Source: Arbacia lixula (Eukaryota; Echinodermata; Echinoidea; Arbacioida; Arbaciidae). From it: 64,000 nucleotides of DNA. Below are positions 21,500-32,689 of this stretch, one piece after another. A program made the translations under genes and the position numbers. How positions within the stretch are numbered: position 1 is the first letter of the stretch; each line of letters opens with the position of its first letter. The notes under the pieces were generated by a model. That model was not told where the DNA came from. It made no database searches and was given only the letters and a program-made list of their open reading frames with translations. Location of the stretch: positions 18,504,527 to 18,568,526 of the forward strand of contig OZ022581.1 of NCBI GenBank assembly GCA_963669155.1, written 5' to 3'.

Positions 21500-22440
21500 C
21501 TTGCTCACAGTTAGATTTTCAGGCTCTGTGAAACCTGGTCCAGTTAGGATGTCAGAATTTGCCATGGAACTGCAGTAACGAAAGGAATGTGGCTTGACCC
21601 AGATCAGGTAGCTCCACAGAGCACTGCTGTGGTCATTACAAGAGCTCGCCATTCAAATTTGTTCTCTGCCAAGTGGGTTGCACCGATCCTCCCTCCTCTT
21701 GACAGTCTCATCAAGTCATCAGTTCAAGACACAGGTGGATGGCCTCTTCCACTTTTTCCCCCTGCGTTTACCTCTGTTTCTCCGACCCGCCAAATTTTTC
21801 CTGACTATGTGGCCAAACATTTTCAGTTTCCTCTCCATAATCTCCTTTTTGATGGTTAGCATTGTACCAATTTTCTTATTCATTTGTCTTTCCACAAGAC
21901 CCTCAAAAGCCTTCTGTAGCACCATATCTCAAAATCATCTACTCTTTTTCATTCTTTCTTTGTCATCGCCCAAGATTCGCTCCCATAAGTGCCAATATGA
22001 AAAGAAGTTGTGCAAAGAAGCTGAGCCTTCAGACCAAGTGACAGGCTTCAGCTCTTCAAGATGTTGGACATATTCTGCACAGTAGATCTTGCTATTACCA
22101 GTTTTCTTCGTATCTCTTTTGAGCTGTCTCTCGGTTTTGATTGTGGAACCTAAATATTCAAATTGCTCAACCTCTTTGATTCATTTCCCATCTATTGTGA
22201 ACTCTGTTATTTTGCTTTTTTTTTTCTCTTTGTGTTCAGTAGGAGACCTTTCTCTTCACTAGCCATCCAAATATGATTTAGAAAGTCTATGAGCTCCTCT
22301 CAGGTGTTGCAGATACGGTTAGTGTCATCTCGATAACTCAAGTTTGTTATCTTTGCACCCCCAATCTTAACTCCTCCCTTAAACTATGGTCAAGCTGCTG
22401 ACATTTCCAGATAATTCTCTGTTTGCGTCTCTTTCTTGGC
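21500..22440 (-). pseudogene. Decayed LINE (non-LTR) reverse transcriptase, C-terminal part and 3' end
   Basis: Read on the minus strand, the right part encodes GGVKIGGAKITNLSYRDDT then a stop then EELIDFLNHIWMASEEKGLL, the palm region with the catalytic box (YADD type, here YRDD). It continues VEQFEYLGSTI and KRDTKKTGNSKIYC, then ERKLKMFGHIVRKN and NRGKRRGKK, the usual C-terminal end of RTE/jockey-like endonuclease-reverse transcriptases. Stops and frame changes interrupt it and the 5' part, including the endonuclease, is missing, so this is a dead 5'-truncated copy. Its 3' tail (21506-21600) is shared with 8545-8640. Confidence 0.72.
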
Positions 22441-22524
22441 ATACTTCGCAAATTTGAAAAAAGGGAATAAAAAGAGGTTTTCATTTGATTGGCCTATGTG
22501 AACATTAAATATTTCATTTTCTCT

Positions 22525-23080
22525 TTTTGTCTCGCCTGAACAAAGTTCGGCAGAGACCTAGTGATCACTTTTCCTGTTAGTCTGTTGGTCTGTTGGTCTG
22601 TTACAAAAATGTTTTTCTTTAACTTGATGATGGGGTCAAAGGTCATCAAGGGGTAAAAAGGTCAAATAATATGAGGTCATGTTGTTACAAACATGTTAAA
22701 GTTTTTGTTTAACGTGCTCTCATTTGTTTATTTCTGCATCAATTGTGATCCAAGCTGGTACAAATGATCATTGGGTAATACCACATGTGTCGTCATGAGG
22801 TTGATGGGGTCAAAGGTCATCTAGGGGTCAAAAGGTCAAATGATATGAGGCCTCGGCATCATTTTTCTTTAAGTTTTTGTTTGACTTGCTCTCATTTGTT
22901 TATTTCTATATCAATTGTGATCACACTTGGTACAAATGATCCTTGGGTAATACCACTGTGTTGGTAAGGATGGTGAGGTCAAAGGTCATCTCGGCACCAT
23001 TTTAAATATTAAAAAAAAATTAGCATTGTTTATCAATTGCAAAATCAGACGAGACACGTGGTTCGCGATTAACCACCTTG
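22525..23080. mobile_element. Second AGGTCA-rich tandem-repeat element
   Basis: Begins with a hairpin (GTCTCGCCTGAAC / GTTCGGCAGAGAC, 22529-22557), then a short GTCTGTTG tandem, then about three units of roughly 172 bases (catttgtttatttct at 22721 and 22893). Each unit holds a DR1-type site: GGGTCAAAGGTCA at 22633 and 22807, AGGTCAAAGGTCA at 22976. It ends with GACGAGAC and a small hairpin near 23049-23085. Same layout as 11471-12946 but a different sequence. Confidence 0.6.
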
Positions 23081-23559
23081 TTTACTTTAATGCAGATATA
23101 AAGAAGTACAAACAGATTTTATGATTTAGCCAAGTTTTCATCTTACTAGAGTCTTATACTTACTAGAGCAGAATCGGAAGTCATACTTTGCTGATGCCTC
23201 AGCGATCTCCTGGTAGCAGCAATCGGTTGTGTAATGTTTATCTGTTAAACAGCATATACATACTAGTTTAATCATATTCTCAAATCATTACCAAGGAAGC
23301 TGTAATTGTGAATTATGGCTTAATGCATCACATTGTTTGATTTGTTGAAAATGAACTTTCTGTTTTATCATGTTTTGTTTTGTTTAACGAGACAACACTG
23401 AATTTGTAATGTCCGTACATCGATGTGCATCCGTTTGTGGTGTAAATGATTTTCATATACCGTTCACCTCGGGAGGTGACATGGATATTAAAAACACATC
23501 ACCAAGTAACAGAAAATATGTTTTGTATCAATTATTCCATTATAGAAGTTTTACCTTCA

Positions 23560-23880
23560 GCCCCTGTCTCTCTGCCTCCACCACACCACCACCACCACCA
23601 CCATTGTATGTCTCTCCTTTATCTTCTCCCCCCCCCCCTCTCTCTCTCTCTCACTTTTCTCACTCTCCCCTCCCCCTCTCTCTCTCTCTCTCTCTCTCAC
23701 TATCCGTCTCTCCCTCTCTATCTTTCTCTCTTCCGTCTTTACATATCTTTCCATTTCCATCTTTCTTCTCTCTCTCTTTCTCTCTCATTACATCCCTCTC
23801 TCTCTCATTTCCTCTCTGTATGTAATTGTACCCCCCCCCCCCCCCTCCTCTCTCTGTCATCCTTTGTATCTTTTATTCTA
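23560..23880. repeat. Pyrimidine-rich low-complexity tract
   Basis: (CCA)n near 23577-23604, several C runs and (CT)n stretches on the + strand. Long apparent frames in both directions (Ser/Leu/Pro or Arg/Glu rich) come from the repeat. Confidence 0.92.
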
Positions 23881-23889
23881 TTTCTCTCT

Positions 23890-24620
23890 GGGCTGGGTGC
23901 CTGGAAAAGGGGTGGTCGAAAATGAAAGAGAAGATAGAGGTGAAATCGGGAGGACAGGGTTGGGAAAGGTTAGATGTGCAAGAGGTAGATAGAGACATGC
24001 TGGAAATGGGTATGAGGGGGTAGGAGTATTGGTGTTTCGGGTGAGAATGGATGTGAGGGAGTGTGGGTGTGAACACTCTCAGTACAAAACTAGGAAAAGC
24101 CGATTGGCTTGATATAACACATTTCAAACACAAGTAGTACTGGAAAGGTTAAAATGGGTGCAATGGAGGGAGATATGATGGCAGGGGGATGTTGGGAAGA
24201 GTTGGGAGTATGGGCAGGAGGGAGGTGGGGACGAATAGGTGAGAGGTTTGGAAGGGTGGCGAGGTAGGGATTCACGAACGGGTGGTATGTTCATGAGAAT
24301 AATATTTGGGTCAGCCTTGTGAGGATATGGGTTAGAGTGAGAATGATAGGAGGGGGGGAGGAGGGGGTTAAGGAAGATATGAAGGGGATGGTGAAGGGGG
24401 TTCGGGACAACAGTTTGGGAAAGGGAGAATGGGGAAGATGAAGAGGGGTATGAATACGGGGGGAAGTGAATCTTTCGGAGCAGTGAAAGGATTGGAGGGA
24501 AAGGGGTGACGGATGAGGAAAAGGGGAGGTAAGTGAAAAGAAGTGAGGAAGTAGTGAAGTGGCAGAAGTGGTGGAGGAAGGAGAGCTCGAAAAAAAAAGG
24601 TTTGAGGGAGGGTTGTTGGC
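23890..24620. repeat. Purine-rich (G/A) tract on the + strand
   Basis: About 700 bases with strong purine bias and many GGG/GGGG runs, directly after the pyrimidine-rich tract, so strand asymmetry switches near 23890. It includes a TTAA-type hairpin at 24074-24148. Confidence 0.8.
24074..24148. mobile_element. 75-bp TTAA-type hairpin element
   Basis: Starts CACTCTCAGTACAA and ends AGTACTGGAAAGG followed by TTAA (24149-24152); the left tetramer is TGAA. Sequence composition differs sharply from the purine-rich DNA around it. Confidence 0.5.
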
Positions 24621-26590
24621 GAGGATCAAAGGGGGCCCATGCAGTATACACAAATAACACACAGGCCTAATATTACTTTATCTGGCAGAGAATTAGTTAG
24701 TAATAGCAGTTATGAAAAATGGTAGGGGTTTAGGGAGGATGAATCACATTTGCGATCATATTGGTGAAGAAAGGAAAAGGAATTCTGTGTTTGTGCGTTT
24801 CCTTGGTATGTGTGTCTTAATTTGGTGGTGATGTTTGTGTGTGAGTGCGTTTGGGGGGGGGGGGGGGGTATCCTTTGGAAGAATTCCTTGATGACATGGG
24901 ATGGCCAAGGTCCGTGGGTTTGTGTATTAGTTTGCTATTTTTATTTACTGACAGATTAAAAGTTCATGATTCATGAGTTTCGGGTTATGAATTTCAGATA
25001 TGTCACGCTAATTAGTTTTTTTTTTTCATTTCATTTTTGCACGTAGCTGATTAGCCTATAAACTGTTAGATTAACACCAAAATGTCTCAAACTGAAATTT
25101 GTTGCGTTGATTACGAATATTAACACGAAAGAGGAACTTAGGTTTACAAATTTACTCTTACTTGTAATAGTGTTTCCTCACATCTACAATGTTACCGTTG
25201 GCCTATGTTTCACATTAAAAGAGATCGCATAGTTCATGGCAACTGCTAAATATAAATTCGAAGAGGATGTCTCTTCATAAAAAGAGCTGAATTGACATCC
25301 ATTGTTCTTGGATATTGTTAACAACACGCAGGCATTTTGATCGCATAAACAGCATCATTGGAAGTTTCAATATGCCGAGTTTTATTGCAAAGAGGAAACC
25401 GTTACAGCTTGAATATAGTGTCCTTAGTTTCCGTTCACTCGCTATCATTGTTTCAGAAAAGAAAATGAGTGTACAATGTCAGCGTAGGAGAAATGGAAAG
25501 GGGCAGAGCGTTAGGTCGTCAATTACTTCGATTTGATCTCCTCAAAACGATAATATTTATATATAAGTTAATCCTAAAATTGAATTATCTCATCATCCAC
25601 GGCATCATTGGCTCAAATCTGCTAAAAGGATTAGCCCGCAAGGTGGCGGCAATCACATTATATTTTCTGCGACTGATTTTACGGACGCTAAATTTCGGTC
25701 AACGCGTACGTTCAATCCGACATTCGGGGCAAGGAAATTACCGCGAAGTTGCCGTAATTATGGGTAAGTATACGATAAACCTTCCATCTCACCGTATAGA
25801 AAAATATTAATTGCATTAGTCTGATTACTGACTGAAGGTTTAATTGCAAAGAAGAGTATATCCCTCTATGAAAGCATGATATGTTAGCGTCGCGCTGGCG
25901 ATCCACCTTTCGATGTGAGACACCCGCCCGTACCACAGGGCATAACGAAGCCATTGAGAAAGCACTAGTTCAGCCGCATGCCTGCCCAAGGTTACTCAGT
26001 CATACAGCGGTATAGACGAAGTGGGCGCGGAAAGAGTGGATCTTAGCCCATGCAGAACCGACTACATGGATAGTGCATAGACATAGTGTGCAAGTAGACC
26101 ACTGGCACTACACACTCGAACCGACAACGGTACTGTCAAATGCCAAATATTTGAATATGTGTTGTGTGAAAATCATGATAACTGATGAACCACACCATAA
26201 ATTCTACTGATTTTCATCCTGAGGTCTTTAATGATGTATGAAATTAAACAAATCAAAACAGTTTCTGGCTCTGGTTCTGGTTTCTGCATGCATGCAAAAC
26301 AAAACGTAGCCCAGTTGAAAAGTTAAAGAGCCCGTAGCGTAGGTATTTGATTTTGTAATGTGGTCTAGAGCTAAGAGTTTAGATCTTGGGGACGATAATA
26401 ATCATTATAACCTTAGGTTAGACAGAGGGTAGATTATACTGCAGGACATAGATCTAGAACCTAGTTCAGTGCGTGTTTCATTGCATCAAACTTCAAAAGT
26501 ACACTGATGTTACTCTGTTGATTTAAGTCTGTGTGACAGCTCAAGATGAAAAAGCAGATTCTAACTTTTAGATTTATTCTAGTCTGGATG
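24621..26590. other. Intergenic DNA with a CpG-richer patch and an unassigned splice-donor-like site
   Basis: A G run of about 18 bases lies near 24855-24870. At about 25630-25950 CpG density rises, and GGTAAGTA at 25763-25770 is a strong donor match. No protein family is recognised in the open frames there. Confidence 0.35.
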
Positions 26591-26596
26591 TATAGT

Positions 26597-27166
26597 GAGT
26601 GGTCCACAAATCGGCCCCTACCGTTGAAACCGGCCTCTGCGTATTTCTGCTCAGTGCGCGTTATCGAATGTTGGATGCGCGATTTATTGTGTATTTACGC
26701 ATGAGTTGAGAAAATGCACGATTTTCGGAAGCAAAATTAGACATAATGTGCACATATTTGACAATTGCACATTTTCGTTCGAAATATCTCTGTTCAACTT
26801 GCGTTCGTACTTTCATGATTTTCTCGTCGATCACCGAAACTTTCCTGTCAATTTCTTACTGTACTGGAACGAGCATGACCGAAACGCAATGCTGGTGAAA
26901 TGTCGGCACCGTACTTGTCAGATTGACGGAGATATAGCACGTTATCGGTAGGGGCCGGTTTCAAGGTTCAGTGTTGTGAAGGTGCGACGTTTTACCGAGC
27001 GATATTTGAAGCGCAATTTCTCTGAAAGTTTATTGTTAATCTTCAAGCCAAAAATAGCTTTTTAAAGGGCATAATTTTGCTGATTTGTGCGTGAAATTTC
27101 AGTATTTGTTTATCTTGGTATGAAAATATTCAAAAGAAAACAAGGGGGCCGGTTTGAGGCACCCGC
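26597..27166. mobile_element. Probable non-autonomous DNA element with GGCCCC(T)-type inverted ends
   Basis: Left AAATCGGCCCCTACCG near 26608 and right GGGGGCCGGTTT near 27143 are imperfect inverses. An internal CGGTAGGGGCCGGTTTCAA (26946-26964) is the inverse of the left motif, with its two halves in swapped order. CpG-rich compared with the flanks. No coding sequence recognised. Confidence 0.5.
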
Positions 27167-27172
27167 ATCATA

Positions 27173-27293
27173 TACACTACAGCCATCATGTTTCATGCTG
27201 AACTGGACAAAATATACCGCGGTTTAAAACTGCGGCTCCTTCCCTTTCTTCCCTTTCCTTTTCCCTATGCCAATTCCTTTGAGCTGCAGTGTA
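27173..27293. mobile_element. MITE copy, one-armed (121 bp)
   Basis: Starts TACACTACAGC and ends GAGCTGCAGTGTA; the body (catgctgaactggacaaaat, ataccgcgg, aaactgcggctccttcc) is about 90% identical to the right arm of the element at 28797-29009. Most of the left arm is missing. Confidence 0.8.
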
Positions 27294-28796
27294 CACATAC
27301 AGGTATGATAGCAGTTGCCAAGTGTCTGAGACAAAGTGTAAGACTAAGACTCGTGAATGTTGGGTGGGGCAGTCATTCCAGCATAATTCTTGATAATGAG
27401 AGTTGAGACAATCAAATTCTTAGAAAAAAAAAATCAACAAGTTAATGGTAAAACTTTAATGGAGGACTCCTGCGCAACTTAAGTGACGTGACTTGTCTAT
27501 GGACATACGAGTAGCTTGGCAAAATAACAACCAAATGTGCTTCTGTCTGGTAATGATGGTAATGATGGCAGATTAGTTAACATGATAAGAGTTGTTTTGA
27601 TACAAATTCTGACTGAAACCAAAAGTGGCAGTAAGCAGAGTGAGTGATGTATTCATGTGTGTGTTCCACCACATTGGCAAGTCTTAAAGTCTTTGTGCCA
27701 AAAGCAAAGTGATGTTGAAATATTCACCCTTATTATATGAATACTGCAAGCAAGGTTTTCTGTTTCCTGCAAAGCAGATTGAATTATGTCTCGAGTACTG
27801 GAACGACTGATCTCCCTCAAAAAATATAGAAAAGGTAAAGAAATGGTTAAAAAAAAATGGTTGTTCATGGTCAGGAAATATAACAATTTCAAAATGTTTT
27901 GGTAGCATTCTTATAGTTAGACTTATGACAAAAGATAATGTCTTTCAAATACATATTGTAACTATCACAGTATGATACCGTGTTTCATCGTGTATAGCTC
28001 CATGCCTACAGTAGCTCTTTGTCTTGTATAGATCTCAGAATGAAGTCTTGGCACATTAACTATCGGCCCTTAAAACATGCTTATTATGAGGTGCGTTGTC
28101 TGTACCATAGCTCAGTCATATCATTTACATGAAAAAGAGAGGTGTACATGTATGTAACTCATATTCTAGAGAATACTAGTTTAAAGAATACAGAGGAACT
28201 GACATTATTAGTAATGACTTGCAAGTATAAAAGTAAATGATGTGGTTAGGGAAATCAGTCAGTGTTGTTCATGACTCAGAGGTAAACATACTCAGACACT
28301 TGGCAACTGCCATCACAATTTGAGCATCTTGGCTTTGCCAATTGATACCTCCATACAATGTATCCAGTTAACACGCAAAAGAATACATGTTTGAAGTGCA
28401 GTTTCCCATACAAATGGCATAGTGATAACTTTTCACTCAAATACCCCTCTACAAAACCACATACTGTAAAACCTGTAAATTTTGTGTGAGTAAATTTGTG
28501 CATAGAGCACATCAAAAACACATTCGCAGGATGGTATTTTCACACAAGAAATCCTTATCACTACAAAATAATCCACCCTATGCATGTAGTAACTCTGGAA
28601 TCTCTGATAGACTTGGGCGTCTAGCCTGCTAAAGAAAGTAGGATGGATTTAAATTCGTGCTTGCTCCGTTTTGCTTGAAAGCGTGAAAGTTAATGGTTTT
28701 ACAGTATTCCATTTGTTGACATTCATTTTGTTTCTACTGGTATGCAGGGTTCCACATCAATGTTTTTTTTTTCAAAGGGGTCCTAGACATTTCTTA

Positions 28797-29009
28797 TACA
28801 CTACAGCTCAAAGAAATTGGCATAGGGAAAGAGAAGAAAGGAAGGAGCCGCAGTTTTAAACCGTGGTATATTTTGTCAAGTTAAGCATGAAACATGATGC
28901 TTTTTAGGCTAAAGCATTGTGTTTCATGCTGAACTGGACAAAATATACCGCGGTGTAAAACTGCGGCTCCTTCCTTTTCCCTATACCAATTCCTTTGAGC
29001 TGGAGTGTA
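28797..29009. mobile_element. Palindromic MITE (213 bp)
   Basis: The two arms (28797-28895 and 28918-29009) are inverted copies joined near 28906. Ends are TACACTACAGCTCAAAG and the inverse of TACACTCCAGCTCAAAG. The same family as 27173-27293, in its full two-armed form. TA at each end may be the target duplication. Confidence 0.85.
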
Positions 29010-29562
29010 GGTTGTTTGTGTATAGGGCCCCTGTTGAATTTTCTAGATATTAGGCATCTGCGCTTCTACTTCAAGCACCCATGTGTACCAGGTGCCTGCT
29101 AGTGTCGAGCCCTGTGGTGTGTCTCGATCATATACTCTGAAACATCTGATATGTCCACCCTTGAAAAATGACATAGCATCTCCGTGGGTTATAAAAGAAA
29201 ATCTCTCGTGATAGGCTAACTTTATAAAAAGAAATCAAAATGTCACAGTTCCTTGTCCTTCCCATGCTTTGGACGTCGCACCTGTAGCTCACATCAGTGA
29301 GTAATGGAGTGAACCTAAGCAGAAACAAGTCCTTTCCTAAAGGACAACAAAAACTGTGTTTTTCCTTCAGAAAAAAAAAGTGCATCATGAACTCTAGTTT
29401 ATCATAGTGCAATAAGTACAGGAAGGCCTCTTAGGAGGTTGTATGATAAGCCAGTTGATGTTTTTTTTTGGGTGTGAATTAAGTCACACAGCAAGTGTTG
29501 TGAATTGGATGTGTTTGGAACAGTTCACATGGAAGTAGGCCTACAGTTGTAGGTGTTACACC

Positions 29563-29815
29563 CAGGGTGGTCCCCAGTGTAGAAAACATGCGGCGCAAAC
29601 ACCACGCGTCGGGTCCAGAAAGTGATTGTGAGCCATGTGTAAATTTACTGCACCATGCGTAAAATCAGTATCAGTCTTATTATTTTTAATGTTTTTGTTT
29701 TCTTTGAGCCACGCGTTCCATAGTTGTGTACCACGCGTCCAGGACAGATGTCTGACAAAAAGTGACATTCTACTTTTTTGAGCCACGCGTAAAAGATTTT
29801 CTGGTGACCACCCTG
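29563..29815. mobile_element. hAT-type non-autonomous transposon (253 bp)
   Basis: The inverted ends CAGGGTGGTCCCCAG and CAGGGTGGTCACCAG differ at one base and are flanked by a perfect 8-base duplication GTTACACC (29555-29562 and 29816-29823). An 8-base duplication with CAGGG-type ends is the hallmark of hAT elements. Internally the motif RCCACGCGT and variants occur about six times; multiple short subterminal motifs are usual hAT transposase binding sites. No transposase gene. Confidence 0.9.
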
Positions 29816-31577
29816 GTTACACCACAATAATATGTGTGGCATCCTGACAAAAAGAAGCTGTTGTTGGAAGGACAATGGTAACACATGTACAATGTAAAGT
29901 CACAGATACATGCCCACCATTTTGTCAAAAGTGTGTAAAACATTTAGTGGCCCACATATTCTAAAATCTCTGTTTTTAGAGTTCACTGTGTTTCAATTAC
30001 AGGTAATGTACTGAGTACTAACCTCCATGTAATGCTAGTATTTATCTGATATGATTGATAAGGGAAATGGCAGGAAACAGGTGATACAACTGGAGGAAAT
30101 CACAAAGAGAATGTTGATCATTATGGGAGGAAAGACTATCATGAATTGTCAAAGTTCCTAAATTTGCCTTCCCCGTTGAAAACAAAATTGTTTTTAGAAC
30201 CATTTATTTAGGGATACACTCTTGAATAGGAAGACTTTGTTTTGATAGCACAGATTGAAGTAATAAAAAGTATGATTTAGCTTCTAGCATCATATTACTA
30301 AATTTCTCAATCAAGTTCTTCATGAATTCATCAATAAAGAGCTTCCAAGCAGCTAGGGACCCAATATACAAGTGCTGTACCATGTCAACCATGCGTGCTA
30401 AATCAATCCTACACCAGCCTAATTTTAATAAGTATGGAAGTGCAAACCCTTAACTGTTCTTTGAAATCAGTCAGTGTCAGGCAATGATATCTGCATCAGT
30501 GGGTCTGAAAATGGAGAGCCTATCCCAATTATGTATATATTCCTGTGACAGGACTAGTAAGTCAGGGTATAGCCTCACCTCCAGAGACATAAATTCAGAG
30601 GGTGTCACAATAGATTTGTGTCCTGTAGGCTAAAATGTGAAGTCTAGTGATTGAAATTATTGTTAAGGAAAATGACCAACCCCAGTATCAATGTACGTAC
30701 ATGTACCTGGGCCCTCTGCGCTCACCCCGCCCCACTTTCAAGCGTGCTGCTTGTCCAGCACAGAGCGTAGCCACCGCGGTCACACACTCATTCCCTTAGA
30801 GAGATTCCACTGAGACAAAATCAGGGCTAAGACCTGGGTTTCTTTCAATAGATCTGAAAGAAAGCCCCCTCTGCTTTTATCCCAGTGAGGATGAAAAAAA
30901 GGGCAAGTGGTATATGTTTCTAAACTTTCTATTAAGGGCTTGGGAGAGGGTTTGGGCATTGTGTGAGGAGACAATGGGTGGGGCAAGAAAATCCCTTTTA
31001 GGTATTCTGTGGCCTGCAGTCCCCTCAGAATGTGTATTTATAGGAGCCAAGAGAAAGAGTCTTCAATCACAGCTTCCTACTGAGGTCCAGTAGTGTTGTC
31101 TCCACACAGGCATGTGCTTAGTCTGGCTTCCAGCCTTCTGACATCTTTAGTCCAATCTTAAATATCACATGTGTGAGAATATATTTACAGTCCATGCCAG
31201 GAATATTAGATACAATGTATAAACACAATTCAATTCTCCTCTTCTCTTTTTGACATGTCCAGTCCACTCTTAATATCACAAGTGTGGGTACAGTATTTGT
31301 ACATTGTAGAAACTTTTGATATGAACACAATCTAATTCTCCTCTCTGTTTGTCTGGAGAAGAACTACATGTAGAGTCTGTAATAAGGCTACTGCAGCGAG
31401 ACATGGCTTTATTATAGAATTAGGATGATTTATTTTGTATAAGAGCCTGGAAACGAGGCTATGTTGTGCATGCCACCAGCTCAAGAAAGAGTTATTGAAA
31501 AGGGGAAATCTTTATACCTAGTGTGTGTTGAGGCATGGGATATACACAGAGGTGAATCTTATTCAACCTTTACCTTA

Positions 31578-31645
31578 ATGGGGCATTGATAAAGCCAGTC
31601 TAATGAAAGCACCAGGATACAGTATTGTGTGGCCAACTTCAATGC
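31578..31645. repeat. Direct repeat, copy 1
   Basis: Sequence aatggggcattgataaagcc, then agtctaatgaaagcaccagg and tgtgtggccaacttcaa. About 88% identical to 32138-32207, 560 bases downstream, in the same orientation. Confidence 0.8.
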
Positions 31646-32137
31646 CCACTTAAAGACAGCATAGCCCTTAATGAAATTCAACATGGATTGGCAGTTTACT
31701 CAGAAACATGTACATGTGTGAAATCTCACAGTCATAGCTTCACAAACATTTTCAGGAAAAGTGAAGGACTGTCCTTTTTTACTTTTAAAATTCAGGAACC
31801 ATAGTCTATAAACTGTATTGCAGTGAGCAGCAATGTGGTTCTTGCATTGCACACACTGCTTGCATTACTGTGTACAATCACTGACCTCTATGCGGACTGT
31901 GCGGAGCGGAGAACTGCGATGTTCGGTCTCAGTCTCCAGGCTACTGAAACCATGGGTGGTTTTGAACGACCTGCCCTAAACCTACTCAAAATGTTAAGAT
32001 TAATATAATTCTGCTCAAAATCAGATTCCTTCTCTCATCTTGTGAGAGAAGTTCCATACTTCTCTTTTCCGTGTTTTTTTTTTTATACAAAATTTAATTT
32101 TTGACCCTCACAAGGACTACATGTACCTCCTCTTGAA

Positions 32138-32207
32138 TGGGGCATTGGTAAAGTCAGTCTAATGAAAGCACCAGGGTATAGTTATTGTGTGGTCAACTTC
32201 AACCCAT
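32138..32207. repeat. Direct repeat, copy 2
   Basis: Partner of 31578-31645. Identity stops abruptly at both ends, so this is either a small local duplication or two copies of a short dispersed element. Confidence 0.8.
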
Positions 32208-32689
32208 TCGGAAGTTTGCAGCAGGATTAATCATCTGTATCTCATTACCACTATGACTTACACATATGCCTGCATGTACATGTAGGCACCCATACTTGTA
32301 CAAACAGACTTACAGACTCACAAATGTTTACACATGATTGATTTCCAATGGATGTTGAATGTTTATTCAATGGAATGGATGTGTGGTGTGTTTCATGTTT
32401 GATGTCACCCTGTTGTCAGTGTGCTGTGGCCATCTGAAGCATACAGAGAAGCCAACTTGGAACTTAAGCTGAGAGAAGAAAGGAGGATAAAATGATGAAG
32501 ACTGTTCATGTATGTATCGTGTACCTGATCAACATTTTGTGTCAAGAATGCAAGAGAGGTGGGGGAATGGGGATGGGTATGAAAGAGAGAGAGAGAGAGG
32601 GTGCGCCTAGGCCTCCAGCCACCTAGCCCAGATGAAGCTCTGAGTTGTCAGTCTATGCCCCTGGGGGTAGAGGAAGAAGAATAAGGGGG

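Larger units (their letters stand above)
29824..32689. other. Intergenic DNA upstream of the septin gene
   Basis: AT-rich and without a recognised gene. A CpG-richer stretch lies near 30710-30785. A 68-70-bp direct repeat occurs at 31578-31645 and 32138-32207. Confidence 0.45.

Noticed and set aside
23409-23925. 138- and 159-codon plus-strand frames
   Set aside because: Pyrimidine-rich low-complexity sequence gives Ser/Leu/Pro strings with no domain.
24124-24660. 178-codon minus-strand frame rich in Ser, Pro and Leu
   Set aside because: It is the complement of the purine-rich tract; lack of stops follows from base composition, and no family is recognisable.
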